Positions 8,254 through 18,320 of a DNA stretch of 64,000 bases are shown in pieces (the stretch's first letter is position 1; the number at the start of each line of letters is the position of its first letter). Position numbers and translations under genes: made by a program. Location of the stretch: NCBI GenBank assembly GCA_016182795.1, contig JACPFW010000012.1, forward strand, positions 62,001 through 126,000, read 5' to 3'. The notes beneath the pieces are model-generated. The model had not been told where the DNA came from and did no database searches. It worked only from the letters and a program-made list of their open reading frames with translations. Source of the stretch: Gemmatimonadota bacterium (GTDB taxonomy: Bacteria; Gemmatimonadota; Gemmatimonadetes; Gemmatimonadales; Gemmatimonadaceae).

Positions 8254-10872
8254 GTGATTCGGCGTGCGCTGGTGGCGGGACTGATTCTCTCGGTGGCGTG
8301 TGGCGGCGACGGGCCGGGCACTCCATCGGTCAAGGAAGTCACGGTGTCGGCGGTTTCGACCACGCTGCAGGTCGGGGCCACGACGCAGCTCTCCGCCCAG
8401 GTAATTGGACTCGACGGCCTCCCGACGCCCGGGGCGCGCGTGGCGTGGTCGTCGCTCTCTCCCAGCATCGTCACCGTCTCGGCGGCTGGGATCGCGACCG
8501 CCGTGTCGGCGGGGCAGGGCACGGTGCGCGCGTCGTCCGGCGGCCGGTCAGGCCAGATCACCATCACCGTCGCCGGCCCACCCGTGGCGTCGGTCGCCTT
8601 TGATCGCGATTCCGTCGTGCTGACACTGCCCGCGGGCAACGCGACGCTGGTGCCGATCGCCAAGGATGCGGCCGGCCGGGTGATCAACAACGCCACGTTC
8701 TTCTACAGTTCGGATGCGCCGAAGGTCGCCACCATCTCCCAACTCGGCGTGGTCACCGCCGTCGCCGCCGGCACGGCGGTCATTTCCGCCAACACCGAGG
8801 CGCTCACCGCCACCATACGCGTGCGCGTGACCGCCAATGTCACCGGCACATCGCCGCGCATCACCGCCGTGACCCAGCTCGTCGCCGGCGGCTCGGCCGT
8901 GGTGACGGGATCCAATTTCGCGTCGTCGGTCGGCGGTAACAGCGTGCTGGTGGAGGGCGTGGCCACCACCGTCACGGCGGCCACCACCACGCAGCTCAGC
9001 ATCACACTTCCCGTCGGCGCCTGGCCCTGCGATCTCGAACGCCCCGTCACGCTGCAGGTCAATGCAAACAACGAAGTGGGCGTGGCCGCGGCTTCGCTGC
9101 GCACCGCGACGCAGCGCGCACTCGAGGTGGGACAGTCAGTGGTGCTCAGCGCCGCCGCCGATGCGCGCTGCAATGAACTGTCCAACACCGGCGGCGCCTA
9201 CCTGGTGACCGTGTACAACGTCGCCCGCGCCGTCAGCGGCGGTGAAGCGTCGTTCACGCTTCGCGGGGTGCCGGTGACTTCGACTGCCGCGGCATCCACC
9301 GCCGCGCGCGAGGCGCGCGCGGCCGCCGCCTCCGTGCCGACGGTGCCGCTCACTCGCCCTACGATGGCCCTCGTGGCTCGCGCCAACGCCGCCGCCCGTC
9401 AGCGCGTGGCCGATGCCCGGCACGCCGATGTGCTGCGCCGCTCGGTCGACTTCGCGCGTGCGCATGGTTCGCCGACCGCCGCGTGGCGGCGGATGCGCTC
9501 TCTGTCCGAGGAAGGCGTGAGGCCGGCCGCGGCGCGGGCCAATCAGCTTGCGACGCCGGGCAGCATTACACAGCTGAAGATTCCCAACCTCGACGCCCAG
9601 AGCTTTTGCACGTCGAACATTGCCATTGGAGCGCGCACCGCCTGGGTGGGGCAGCATGCCATCATCGTCGAGGACACCATCAGCGTCCTCAATGGCGTGC
9701 CTTCGCTCAAGGGACAGCTTGATTCGTTGTACGCGCAGGTGGGCCAGGAGTTCGACAACACCATGTGGCCCATCCTCACGCAGGACTTCGGCAATCCGTT
9801 GGCGATGGACAAGCTTTTGCCCCCTCCTCGCACGGGCATGGTTGTCATGCTCTTCTCTCCGCGCGTCAACTCCATGCTCGGCGGCTCGCTCACAGGTTTC
9901 GTGGCGAGCTGTGACTTCTTCCCGGTCTCGCAGGCCCCCAGCAGCAACGAGGGCGAGTTCTTCTACGCCATCATGCCCACCTCGCTCGGCGCCGGAATCG
10001 GCGCCGGCACGCGCGGGTCCTGGATGCGCGACGTGCGCAGCACCATCATCCACGAGGTCAAGCACATCACCTCGTTCGGCGAGCGCCTCTCGCGCAACGC
10101 GGACTTCGAGGAACTCTGGCTCGAGGAAGGGCTTGCCCGCCACGCCGAGGAGCAGTTTGCGCGCACCATCTACGGCACGGCGTGGAAAGCCAACACCAAG
10201 TATCAGGCGAGCGTCTTCTGCGACGTACGCACCGCCTCGTCGAGCGCACCGCAGTGCGCCGGTACACCGCTGCTGATGCTGCGCCACTTCGACAATCTGT
10301 ATCAGTACCTACAGGCGCCGGACATCTACACGATGCTCGGCCGATCCGGCTTTGCCGACGCCACGTTCTACGGCACGTCGTGGTCAATGGTGCGCTGGAT
10401 GATGGACCAGTACGCCACCACCGAGCCAGCCTTCCTCTCGGCGCTCGTGCAGTCCACGCGCTCCGGCGTCGCCAACCTCGAGGCCCGCGTGCCGGGGCAT
10501 CCGTGGGAAGAGATGTTCGGCGAGTGGGCGCTGTCGCTCTACACCGACGACTATCCCGGCGTGACCTTCGCCAACTCGCGCCTGCAAGTGCCGAGTTGGA
10601 ACATGCGCGATGAATTCGCCGGACTGTGCGCCGACCTCGGCGCCTGCGGTTCCGGTTCGCTGGGCTCGGTGTATCCGGTGGCGTATCCCTTCGAGCCTCG
10701 CCGCGTGAACTTCGGCACCTTCAGCACGACGGTCGGCCCCATGCAGGCCGGCACGTTCTCGTCGTGGTACCTCAACGGCGCGCAGGCAGCGCCGCAGCTT
10801 CTCGACCTGCGCGGCGCGTTCGGCAGCGAGCTGCCGAGTCAACTGCGGATCGCGATTGTACGCGTGCAGTAG
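8254..10872 (+). CDS. Exported Big2-domain lipoprotein with M30-like metallopeptidase domain
   Basis: Lipoprotein of 872 residues. A GTG start is followed by a short signal peptide and lipobox LSVAC. Residues about 27-115 and 118-195 look like two bacterial Ig-like (Big2) repeats, with phrases such as VAWSSLSPSIVTVS and FFYSSDAPKVATIS. An IPT/TIG-like stretch follows at about 200-255. The C-terminal half contains HEVKHITSF, an HEXXH zinc site, and the downstream EELWLEEGLARHAEE that supplies the third ligand, as in M30/gluzincin-type peptidases. It probably acts on proteins at the cell surface. The specific peptidase family is inference; the HEXXH and the lipobox are seen directly. Confidence 0.75.
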   Translation: MIRRALVAGLILSVACGGDGPGTPSVKEVTVSAVSTTLQVGATTQLSAQVIGLDGLPTPGARVAWSSLSPSIVTVSAAGIATAVSAGQGTVRASSGGRSGQITITVAGPPVASVAFDRDSVVLTLPAGNATLVPIAKDAAGRVINNATFFYSSDAPKVATISQLGVVTAVAAGTAVISANTEALTATIRVRVTANVTGTSPRITAVTQLVAGGSAVVTGSNFASSVGGNSVLVEGVATTVTAATTTQLSITLPVGAWPCDLERPVTLQVNANNEVGVAAASLRTATQRALEVGQSVVLSAAADARCNELSNTGGAYLVTVYNVARAVSGGEASFTLRGVPVTSTAAASTAAREARAAAASVPTVPLTRPTMALVARANAAARQRVADARHADVLRRSVDFARAHGSPTAAWRRMRSLSEEGVRPAAARANQLATPGSITQLKIPNLDAQSFCTSNIAIGARTAWVGQHAIIVEDTISVLNGVPSLKGQLDSLYAQVGQEFDNTMWPILTQDFGNPLAMDKLLPPPRTGMVVMLFSPRVNSMLGGSLTGFVASCDFFPVSQAPSSNEGEFFYAIMPTSLGAGIGAGTRGSWMRDVRSTIIHEVKHITSFGERLSRNADFEELWLEEGLARHAEEQFARTIYGTAWKANTKYQASVFCDVRTASSSAPQCAGTPLLMLRHFDNLYQYLQAPDIYTMLGRSGFADATFYGTSWSMVRWMMDQYATTEPAFLSALVQSTRSGVANLEARVPGHPWEEMFGEWALSLYTDDYPGVTFANSRLQVPSWNMRDEFAGLCADLGACGSGSLGSVYPVAYPFEPRRVNFGTFSTTVGPMQAGTFSSWYLNGAQAAPQLLDLRGAFGSELPSQLRIAIVRVQ

Positions 10873-10999
10873 GGCACGGAACGAGGAGGAGGTAGAGGCG
10901 AAGGGTTGAGAATGGAGAGACGGAACGGGAAGGGAGTTCATCCCGTCCCCCTTCACCACTCCCGTTGCTCGTTCCTACGCCCCTACCCCCTCCTCGTTC
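10873..10999. other. Intergenic spacer between convergent genes
   Basis: The spacer has a purine-rich half (around 10873-10930) and a matching pyrimidine-rich half (around 10945-11005). GAGGAGG/AACGAGGAGG on one side is mirrored by CCTCCTCGTTCC on the other, so the transcript could fold into a long imperfect hairpin that ends both convergent genes. Confidence 0.4.
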
Positions 11000-13548
11000 C
11001 TACGCCTCTCGCAGCGCCGCCATTGGTGTCTCCCTAAACACCTCGCGCGCCGTCAGCAGGCCAATGCCCACGGCCATGCCAAGCATCGCGGTGGCGATGG
11101 CCGCCGCCGGGCCGGTGGCAAACTGGAATGGCGCCTCAAAGACAAAGCGCACCAGCGCCCAGCCGCCGAGCGTGGCGAGCCCCATTCCGCACAGCGCGCC
11201 CAGCCCGCCGAGCAGCGCGTACTCCGTGAACAGGATGCGCAACACCTGACGCTGCGTGGCGCCGAGCGTCTTGAGCAGCACGCTCTCGCGCAGTCGGTCG
11301 CGTCGCGTTGCCGCCACCGCGCTGAACAGCACCGGCACGCCCATCCCAAACGAGAAGAGCGCCAAGAAGCGCACCGCCAGCGACACCTTGTTCACGATGT
11401 CGTTGATGGTGCGCCGCACCAGCGAGATGTCGAGGCTCGCAACGTTGGGGTAGCGCTCCACCACCTGACGCTGCAGCAGGGGCATCACCTTCTCGTCGGC
11501 GACGGCCGCCACGGCGGCCCACTGCTTGGGCGCGCCGCTGATCGCCGCCGGATTGAACACCGCGAAGAAGTTCGGGTCGAACCGCCCCCAGTCCACTTCG
11601 CGCAGGCTCGTGACGCGCGTGTTGACCAGCACGCCCTGCACGTCCCACGTGATGATGTCGCCGAGCTTGACCTTCAGGTTCTCGTTCGCCAGATCCTGCT
11701 CCAGCGACACCTCGTGCAGCGTGTCGCCGGCCGCGTGCGCGCCAAACCACTTGCCGCTCACCAGCTTCTCGGTCACCACCATCGTGTCGCGGAACGTGGA
11801 GCGGTACTCGCGCCGGAACGCCCAGCTGCCGCGCCCCTGTCCCGACGTGCGCGCGTGCTCGGTGGGGTCCGCGCCGTTGATCTTGGCGATGCGCATCGTG
11901 ACGATCGGCGTCATCGAGATCAGCTGGTGTTTCCCGTCGCGAATGATCCCTTCCACGCCCGCGCGCTGGTCGTCCTGAATGTCGAACATCACCAGGTTGC
12001 CGCGCGACGCGGCCGCGGTGATGTCGAACTGGCGCACGAGATTCAGCTGCACGAGGTAGATCGTCGTCACGAGGAACGACCCGAACCCGAGCGCGATCAC
12101 CACCGACCGCGTCTGGTTGGCGGGGCGGTACAGATTGGCGACGCCCTGTCGCAGGACGTACGGCCACCCTGGACGCACGAGCCGACGCGCCCCTTCGCTC
12201 AGCAGCCACGCCGCGCTGTACAACACCACGAGGCTGATGCCAATGCCCACCGCGAACATCAACCCGCGCGGCACCGTGTCGGCGCGACCGATGGCCAGCA
12301 GAATCACGCTCGTCACGAGCGTGAGGTTCACGAGCTGCGTGGCCGGGTCGCGCAGTGACGCGCGCTCGAGCGCGGCGCTGTCGCGGCGCAGCGCCTGCAG
12401 CGGCGAGACGCGCCGCAGGGCGAGCAGCGGCCGCAGGGCGAAGATCAGCGCCACACAGACGCCGATGACGAGGCCGGTGCCCAGCGCCTTGGGATCCAGC
12501 GCCACGGTGACGTCGAGCGGCAGAAAGTCCTTCACCAACACGGGCAGGCCGTACTGAATGGCCACGCCCAGCACCGCGCCGAACGCGGCGCCCACAAAGC
12601 CCATCACCGCCGCCTGCATCACATAAATGAAGAGCACCTGGCTGCTGGTCGCGCCCAGACAGCGCAGCACCGCCACCGTGTCCACCTTGCGTGTCACGAA
12701 GGCGTGCACGCCGCTCGCCACGCCGACGCCGCCGAGCAGCAGCGCAATGAGGCCGACCAAGCCGAGGAAGCTCGCCATCTGCCCGATGGCTTCGGTGAAG
12801 TTGATTTCCTGCTGCACCACCGTGCGCATCCGCACGTTGGCCTTCAGCATCTTGGGACGCAGCGGCGCGGACCACTTGGGCGAGTTCACGCCGGCCGGGA
12901 GCCGCACGAACGCCTCGTAGCCCGCTCGGCTCCCAAAGCCGAGCAGCTGCGTCTCCGACAGCCACTTGTCGGCAATGAAGACGCGCGGGCCAATGGCGCT
13001 GGCGATCCCCGGATCGCCCGAGATGCTGGTGACCGCGCCGATAATCTCAAAGGTCGCGTAGCCAATGGTCAGCGTGTCGCCAACCCGCGCGTCGAGCGCG
13101 ATGAGCAGCGTCGGGTCCACCACGGCGGCCTGCTCGGTGCGCAGGCGCGCCCACGCCCCGGCGGGCTCCGTCACCACCTCGCCATACAGTGGATACTGCG
13201 CGCTGATGCCGCGCACCTGCGTCAGGCGCGTGCCGCCCGTGCGGGCCACAAACGCCATGGAACCGAACGTCGTGACCCGCGCCACCGCGAGTCCGCTGGT
13301 CGACAGCGAATCGAACAGCGAGTCGATGGCCGCCGGGAACTTTTGGTTGCTGTTGAACGCCACGTCGCCGCCCAACAGCGCGCGCGACTGCGCGCGCACC
13401 GAATCCTGCGTGTTGGACGCAAACGAGTCGATGGCCACCAGCGCGGCGACGCCGAGCGAGATGGACGACATGTACAGCAGCAGGCGGCGCCGGGCCGTGC
13501 GGCTTTCGCGCCACGCGAGGCGCGAGAGCATTCCCAATCGCATCGCGC

Positions 13549-13552
<4 letters not shown>
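11000..13552 (-). CDS. YbbP-like FtsX-domain ABC transporter permease
   Basis: Permease of 850 residues with an N-terminal helix, a long periplasmic segment, and two FtsX-type three-helix modules (about 255-390 and 715-840) separated by central helices, matching E. coli YbbP and related predicted lipoprotein or hydrophobic-compound exporters. It starts MSAMRLGMLSRLAWRESRTA. The start overlaps the stop of the ATPase gene by 4 bp, so ATPase and permease form one operon read leftward. The transported substrate is not known for this family; a role with the neighbouring esterase is suggested only by conserved gene order. Confidence 0.88.
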
Positions 13553-14254
<702 letters not shown>

Positions 14255-14256
<2 letters not shown>

Positions 14257-14980
14257 GCGATTGATTGACGGTGTGTGGAGGGGCGCGGTGGTCAGCGCGG
14301 GCGCGCTGGCGATGCTGGCGTGCGGCTCCCCTAAGGAGAACGCCACGCCGCGTGCCGCTGTTGGGGTGGAATCAACCACCGCCACCGGCCGGCCCGCAAC
14401 ACAGACAACGGCCAAGCCACGCGTCCTGTTTCTGGGCACGTCGCTCACCGCCGGGCTGGGGCTCGATCCCGACAGCGCGTACCCAGCAGTGGTGCAGCGC
14501 CTCGCGGCCCGTGACAGCGCCGCGCTCGACGTGATCAACGCCGGTCTCTCGGGCGAGACCTCGGCTGGCGCGCTCCGGCGCGCCGATTGGTTGCTCACGC
14601 AGCCGCTGTCGCTCATTGTCATCGAGACCGGGGCCAACGACGGCCTGCGCGGCCTTCAGCCCGACAGCACGGCGGCAAACATCGAGTCACTCATCGCCAA
14701 GGCGCGCGCCGCGCAGCCGGCTGCGGCCATCGCCCTGATGCAGATGGAGGCGCCCACGAACCTCGGCCCCGCCTACCAGAAGCGCTTCCGCGCCATTTTC
14801 CCCACCGTGGCGGCCAAGAGTCGCGTGCGCCTGCTTCCGTTCCTGCTCGATGGGGTGGCCGGACGCGCCGAACTGAACCAGGATGACGGGATCCACCCAA
14901 CGGCCAAGGGCGCACAGATCGTGGCGGCGAACGTGTACCGGGGGTTGAAACCGGTGATAGACTCCCTACAACGGCGATAA
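14255..14980 (+). CDS. TesA-like SGNH esterase/lysophospholipase, lipoprotein form
   Basis: Serine esterase of 241 residues. A signal peptide ends in the lipobox LAMLAC (Cys28), so it is probably lipid-anchored. SGNH blocks are visible: FLGTSLTAGLG (catalytic Ser; GTSL instead of GDSL), a Gly block in AGLSGETSAGA, ETGANDGLRG (Asn), and DGIHPTAKG (Asp and His). The family hydrolyses acyl esters, thioesters and lysophospholipids in the periplasm. The ATG at 14255 overlaps the ATG of ybbA on the opposite strand, so its ribosome-binding site and promoter must lie inside ybbA. Confidence 0.87.
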
Positions 14981-15080
14981 CGCATTTCGGATCCCCTCGG
15001 ATCTTCCTGTTTAGCCGAAGCCGGTTTACATTTCTAGGCTATCCCAAATCACCGCGTAACCCGCAAGTCAGGCTCATCTT

Positions 15081-15647
15081 ATGGCGCTTCCCGCAACCCA
15101 GATTCGCCGCGGCATGGTCATCGTCTTCGAAGGCCGTCCGTGCCGTATTGTCGAATTCCGCCACCACACGCCGGGCAACCTGCGCGCGATGGTGCAGGCC
15201 AAGCTGAAGGACCTGACGTCGGGTTCGAACTTCGAGCACCGGTTCCGCGCTGACGATTCGATCGACAAGGCGGACATGGAGACGCACGAGCTGCAGTTCA
15301 TGTACAAGAGTGGCGATCGCTACCACTTCATGAACACCGAGAACTACGATCAGCTCGAGATGGACGAGGAAATGCTGGGCGACAACGCCCAGTGGATGCA
15401 GGAGAACATGGTCATCCTCGCCGAGTACTACGACGGCCGGCCGATTGGCATTGATCTCCCGCAGTACCTTGTGCTCGAAGTCGTGGACACCTCACCGGTG
15501 ATGAAGACGGCCACCAAGACGGCATCAGCCAAGCCGGCGGTGCTCTCGAACGGCGTCACGGTGAACGTCCCCGAGTTCATTGCCACGGGCGAGCGCATCA
15601 AGGTGAACCCGACGACCGGCGAGTACATGGAGCGGGCGAAGGACTAA
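15081..15647 (+). CDS. efp: Elongation factor P, with Asn at the loop tip
   Basis: EF-P of 188 residues with all three beta-barrel domains. It relieves ribosomes stalled at proline stretches. The C-terminal domain is clear from TLS-like VLSNGVTVNVPEFIATGERIKV (split over two strands) and ends GEYMERAKD. In the domain-I loop, where E. coli has PGKG with the modified Lys34, this protein reads TPGNLRA, so Asn33 is at the tip. There is no EpmA, EpmB, EarP or YmfI-like modification gene in the window. The gene stands alone, upstream of the tRNA cluster. Confidence 0.93.
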   Translation: MALPATQIRRGMVIVFEGRPCRIVEFRHHTPGNLRAMVQAKLKDLTSGSNFEHRFRADDSIDKADMETHELQFMYKSGDRYHFMNTENYDQLEMDEEMLGDNAQWMQENMVILAEYYDGRPIGIDLPQYLVLEVVDTSPVMKTATKTASAKPAVLSNGVTVNVPEFIATGERIKVNPTTGEYMERAKD

Positions 15648-15694
15648 GCGACGGATGTGGGATGCGGGACGTGGGATCGCAGTGAGTAAGCCGG

Positions 15695-15723
15695 TTGAAT
15701 TGGCTGTTTTCCGGGGTTATTTT
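15695..15723 (+). promoter_or_regulatory. Probable sigma-70-type promoter of the tRNA cluster
   Basis: TTGAAT at 15695-15700 and TATTTT at 15718-15723 are separated by 17 bp, and lie about 44 bp before the first tRNA. This is the best promoter-like sequence ahead of the cluster. Confidence 0.45.
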
Positions 15724-15766
15724 TCTCGGCCTCTCCTCAATCGTTTCGACGAGGCGGAGAGTACAT

Positions 15767-15841
15767 GGTGGCTGTAGCTCAATTGGTTAGAGCACCAGAC
15801 TGTGGCTCTGGGGGTTGCGGGTTCAATTCCCGTCAGTCACC
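15767..15841 (+). tRNA. tRNA-His (GTG)
   Basis: Full cloverleaf. Acceptor GTGGCTG pairs with CAGTCAC, and the extra 5' G (G-1) faces C at 15841, which is the tRNA-His hallmark. The anticodon GTG is at 15802-15804 in a CCAGA/TCTGG stem. CCA is not encoded. Confidence 0.95.
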
Positions 15842-15899
15842 CTGAGCCAGCAGGGAGCAAGGGCGGGGACAACCTCCTCTCCACCTCCCCGCTGACTCT

Positions 15900-15972
15900 A
15901 GGTCAGTAGCTCAATTGGTAGAGCACCGGTCTCCAAAACCGGCGGTTGGGGGTTCGAGTCCCTCCTGGCCTG
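15900..15972 (+). tRNA. tRNA-Trp (CCA)
   Basis: Full cloverleaf with acceptor AGGTCAG/CTGGCCT (one wobble), anticodon CCA at 15933-15935 in a CCGGT/ACCGG stem, and T-loop TTCGAGT. The 3' CCA is not encoded. Confidence 0.95.
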
Positions 15973-16056
15973 CTCGAACGGTTGTTTGAGATGGCGAACT
16001 ATGAAGGGCCTTCCTCCTTGGGCTTGGCGAGGGGGAGGAGGTAGGGAAACTACGAT

Positions 16057-16129
16057 GGCGGTATCGTCTAGGGGACTAGGACGCGGCCCTCTCAAGGCTG
16101 TAACACGGGTTCGAATCCCGTTACCGCTA
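16057..16129 (+). tRNA. tRNA-Glu (CTC)
   Basis: Cloverleaf with acceptor GGCGGTA/TACCGCT (G-U at the end pair), anticodon CTC at 16091-16093, and T arm ACGGG-TTCGAAT-CCCGT. Confidence 0.93.
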
Positions 16130-16155
16130 CTGGTTCTGTAGGTGTGCGAGAGCTC

Positions 16156-16227
16156 AGCCTCATCGTCTATCGGTTAGGACGGCACCCTTTCAAGGTGCAG
16201 AGACGGGTTCGACTCCCGTTGGGGCTA
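16156..16227 (+). tRNA. tRNA-Glu (TTC)
   Basis: Cloverleaf with acceptor AGCCTCA/TGGGGCT, anticodon TTC at 16189-16191 in a GCACC/GGTGC stem, and T arm ACGGG-TTCGACT-CCCGT. It is the second glutamate isoacceptor of the cluster. Confidence 0.93.
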
Positions 16228-16342
16228 TGCAGGGCCCGGCGGAGCGTCACGCTGGTGAAAGCAGGGCAGGAAGGACAGTGGAATGCGATGCGAAACGGTA
16301 GTCATCTACCGTCTGCCATCCACCATCCACCGTCTGCACTTA

Positions 16343-16417
16343 GGGGGCGTAGCTCAGCTTGGTTAGAGCACTTGACTGTCACTCAAGAGGCCGCGGGTTC
16401 GAGCCCCGTCGCTCCCG
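16343..16417 (+). tRNA. tRNA-Asp (GTC)
   Basis: Cloverleaf with acceptor GGGGGCG/CGCTCCC, anticodon GTC at 16378-16380 in a CTTGA/TCAAG stem, and T-loop TTCGAGC. Confidence 0.95.
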
Positions 16418-16460
16418 TAGAAATACAGCAGTGGGATGTGCGCGATACGAGAAGTCGGAT

Positions 16461-16542
16461 GCCCTGGTGGTGAAACTGGTAGACACGCCATCTTGAGGGG
16501 GTGGTGCGGCAACGCGTCTCGGTTCGAATCCGAGCCAGGGCA
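16461..16542 (+). tRNA. tRNA-Leu (GAG)
   Basis: Class II tRNA with acceptor GCCCTGG/CCAGGGC, anticodon GAG at 16495-16497 in a CCATC/GGTGG stem, a long variable arm (TGCGGCAACGCGT), and T-loop TTCGAAT. Confidence 0.94.
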
Positions 16543-16607
16543 TGGCACGACGGAAGTCGGATGGCGGATGGCAGATGGCGGATGTCCTCGACCGGAGCCA
16601 ACACCGC

Positions 16608-16679
16608 GCCACAGTAGCTCAGTGGTAGAGCACTCGATTCGTAATCGAGCGGTCGTCGGTTCAATCCCGACCTGTGGCT
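16608..16679 (+). tRNA. tRNA-Thr (CGT)
   Basis: Cloverleaf with acceptor GCCACAG/CTGTGGC, anticodon CGT at 16640-16642 in a CTCGA/TCGAG stem, and T arm GTCGG-TTCAATC-CCGAC. Its 3' part is the start of a 113-bp direct repeat whose second copy is at 18321. Confidence 0.95.
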
Positions 16680-16760
16680 CTGAAGCAGAGAAACAACAGA
16701 GAAACTACAGAGAAACAACAGAGAGACAACAGAGGCGCGCGGCGTATTGCCGGGCGCCTT
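16648..16760 (+). repeat. 113-bp direct repeat, copy 1 (tRNA-Thr 3' end plus downstream spacer)
   Basis: This runs from the anticodon-stem/variable region of tRNA-Thr through an A-rich AACAGAGA tract to a GC-rich hairpin-like end. It matches 18321-18433 over 113 positions with two substitutions and no gaps. Confidence 0.95.
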
Positions 16761-16906
16761 TTCTGTTTCCGCAAGCGGTTGCCGTTCGGCTTCCACCGCC
16801 TCCGTTGTTGTTGTCGGTATGTGCTTCAGATTGGCCACTGAGCGCACGTGCCGTCCCACCGCAGCACAGTTCAGTAGTGGCGCGATGCCCTCTTGCGCGA
16901 CTCGAT

Positions 16907-16925
16907 CGATATATGTAGAGTATCG
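16907..16925 (+). promoter_or_regulatory. Inverted repeat just upstream of the PadR gene
   Basis: CGATA-N9-TATCG ends 2 bp before the ATG of the PadR-family gene. PadR regulators commonly repress their own operon by binding such palindromes, so this is a candidate operator. Confidence 0.4.
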
Positions 16926-16927
16926 CT

Positions 16928-17257
16928 ATGCCAAGGGCTTCCAACACTTCGCCACAGACGCTCTGCGTCCTAGCGCTGCTTCTCGAAGCACCACGCGCAT
17001 GGCACTACGGCTACGCCGTGAGTCAGCTCACTAAGCTCAGGTCAGGCACGTTGTATCCGATCCTTGCACGCTTGGCGGATCAAGGCTGGCTGGAGACGCG
17101 CTGGGCTGAGCCAGAAAAACCGGGTCGCCCACCGCGGCACACATATCGGCTGACGGGTCTGGGTGCGCAGTCGGCGCGACAACTCGTCGCTGATGCAGAG
17201 CGACCGCGCCTTGCCTTGCGCATTCGGCAGGCATCGCTGGTCAGGTCGAACGCATGA
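16928..17257 (+). CDS. PadR-family transcriptional regulator
   Basis: Small regulator of 109 residues with the PadR winged-helix core: LCVLALLLEAPRAWHYGYAV, then LRSGTLYPILARLADQGWLE and the wing RPPRHTYRLTGLG. The usual C-terminal dimerisation helix is short. The last 4 bp overlap the start of a membrane protein, a pairing frequently seen for PadR regulators and their target genes. Both lie between the two copies of the 113-bp tRNA-Thr repeat, so the pair may have been acquired or moved as a unit. Confidence 0.9.
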   Translation: MPRASNTSPQTLCVLALLLEAPRAWHYGYAVSQLTKLRSGTLYPILARLADQGWLETRWAEPEKPGRPPRHTYRLTGLGAQSARQLVADAERPRLALRIRQASLVRSNA

Positions 17258-18171
17258 CTTACCTCGACCAACTGGCAACATTCGCGTCGGCTCGAATCGT
17301 CGCGTGGCTCGGACATCGCGTTCACGCCTCACGCACTGAGTGGGTAACGGCGATGGCGGCTGAAATCGAGACGATCGATGACGGCTGGAAGAAGCTGGAG
17401 TGGGTGGTAGGCGCTCTGCCGCTCGCGAGGTCGTTCAGTCGGCCACGACTCGCGCCCGCAACATCCTTCACGGGGAGAATGATCATGGACACGCACGAGC
17501 CTTTTGCGCCACCGCGGCCGTGGTATGAATCGCTGATACTGAATCTTACGGCGCTGGTTGCGTGGTGGCTGATAATGTCGCTGTGGGTCGTACTGCGCGG
17601 TGGCCTCAACGGTTCGTTGTCCGGAATCGTGACAATCACGGTAATGTGTCTCCTCGGTGTAGTGATGATGCTCGCCGTTCGCCGAACCGGCGCCGCCTAT
17701 TTCTTGGCGGGAAATGTCGCCCTCGGTGTCGTCGACCTGGGATTCCGTCTGGCATACGGCAACGGCGTCATGCAGGGCCGCGCGGCGTACTTTGCGGTCA
17801 TGGCGGCGGGCTGCCTTGGCGTGGCGCTCAGCGCACTCGTCGAGCGGCGGGCTGACGCGGCTATGGAGATGCCGCTCTGGAGCGCGCAGGATGTATTCGG
17901 AAGCGCGCTACGAAGCGCAGCTGTCTTTCGACGGAGGTTCGGACTGGCGGCGCATGCGGTTTGCGGGCTGGCTGTCTTTGCGTTCACGGAGTTGAGCATC
18001 AGGACGATTTACGGGCTCCATCCGTTCTGGGACCCGCAAACCAACCTCGCCATCCTATGCTGTGCCGTCGTGGGTGCTTTCTTGGGTGTGCTTCTCGAAC
18101 GGACTGGTGACCGGTTCGCTCTCCAGAAGGTCTGGGGCGACCACGCGGCGCGCACAATTGTCAGTCCGTAG
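17254..18171 (+). CDS. Polytopic membrane protein in a PadR operon
   Basis: Protein of 305 residues with no recognised family. The N-terminal about 65 residues are soluble and amphipathic, with EWVTAMAAEIETIDDGWKKL resembling the short N-terminal domain found before permease segments in PadR-linked genes. About six to eight hydrophobic helices follow from residue 90 onward. It overlaps the PadR gene by 4 bp and is presumably co-expressed with and regulated by it. No catalytic motif was seen. The pair is enclosed by the tRNA-Thr-derived direct repeats. Confidence 0.7.
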   Translation: MTYLDQLATFASARIVAWLGHRVHASRTEWVTAMAAEIETIDDGWKKLEWVVGALPLARSFSRPRLAPATSFTGRMIMDTHEPFAPPRPWYESLILNLTALVAWWLIMSLWVVLRGGLNGSLSGIVTITVMCLLGVVMMLAVRRTGAAYFLAGNVALGVVDLGFRLAYGNGVMQGRAAYFAVMAAGCLGVALSALVERRADAAMEMPLWSAQDVFGSALRSAAVFRRRFGLAAHAVCGLAVFAFTELSIRTIYGLHPFWDPQTNLAILCCAVVGAFLGVLLERTGDRFALQKVWGDHAARTIVSP

Positions 18172-18320
18172 CGCCCTCGCAGACGACAGGCCGTGGTTGC
18201 CGTTCGATCGCCATTCAGGAAGCTGAGTTCCCGGTCGGACGGGCGTGCAAGCGGTTGCCCACCGATGTCCCGTCCGGTTAGGAACGGGACACGGCGAACG
18301 AGCAACTTGGCGTTAGTACA
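18172..18320. other. Spacer with stem-loop after the PadR operon
   Basis: It holds a GTCCCGT/ACGGGAC stem (about 18267-18290) inside a wider GTTGC/GCAAC pairing, and the self-complementary GCAAGCGGTTGC at about 18246, which also occurs at about 16771 just after repeat copy 1. The hairpin may end transcription of the PadR operon. Confidence 0.4.

Noticed and set aside
18172..18320. Possible integron attC-like site after the PadR operon
   Set aside because: There is a hairpin and a GGCGTTAG string near the end, but the paired 7-bp core sites and bulge layout of attC are missing, and no integron integrase is in the window.
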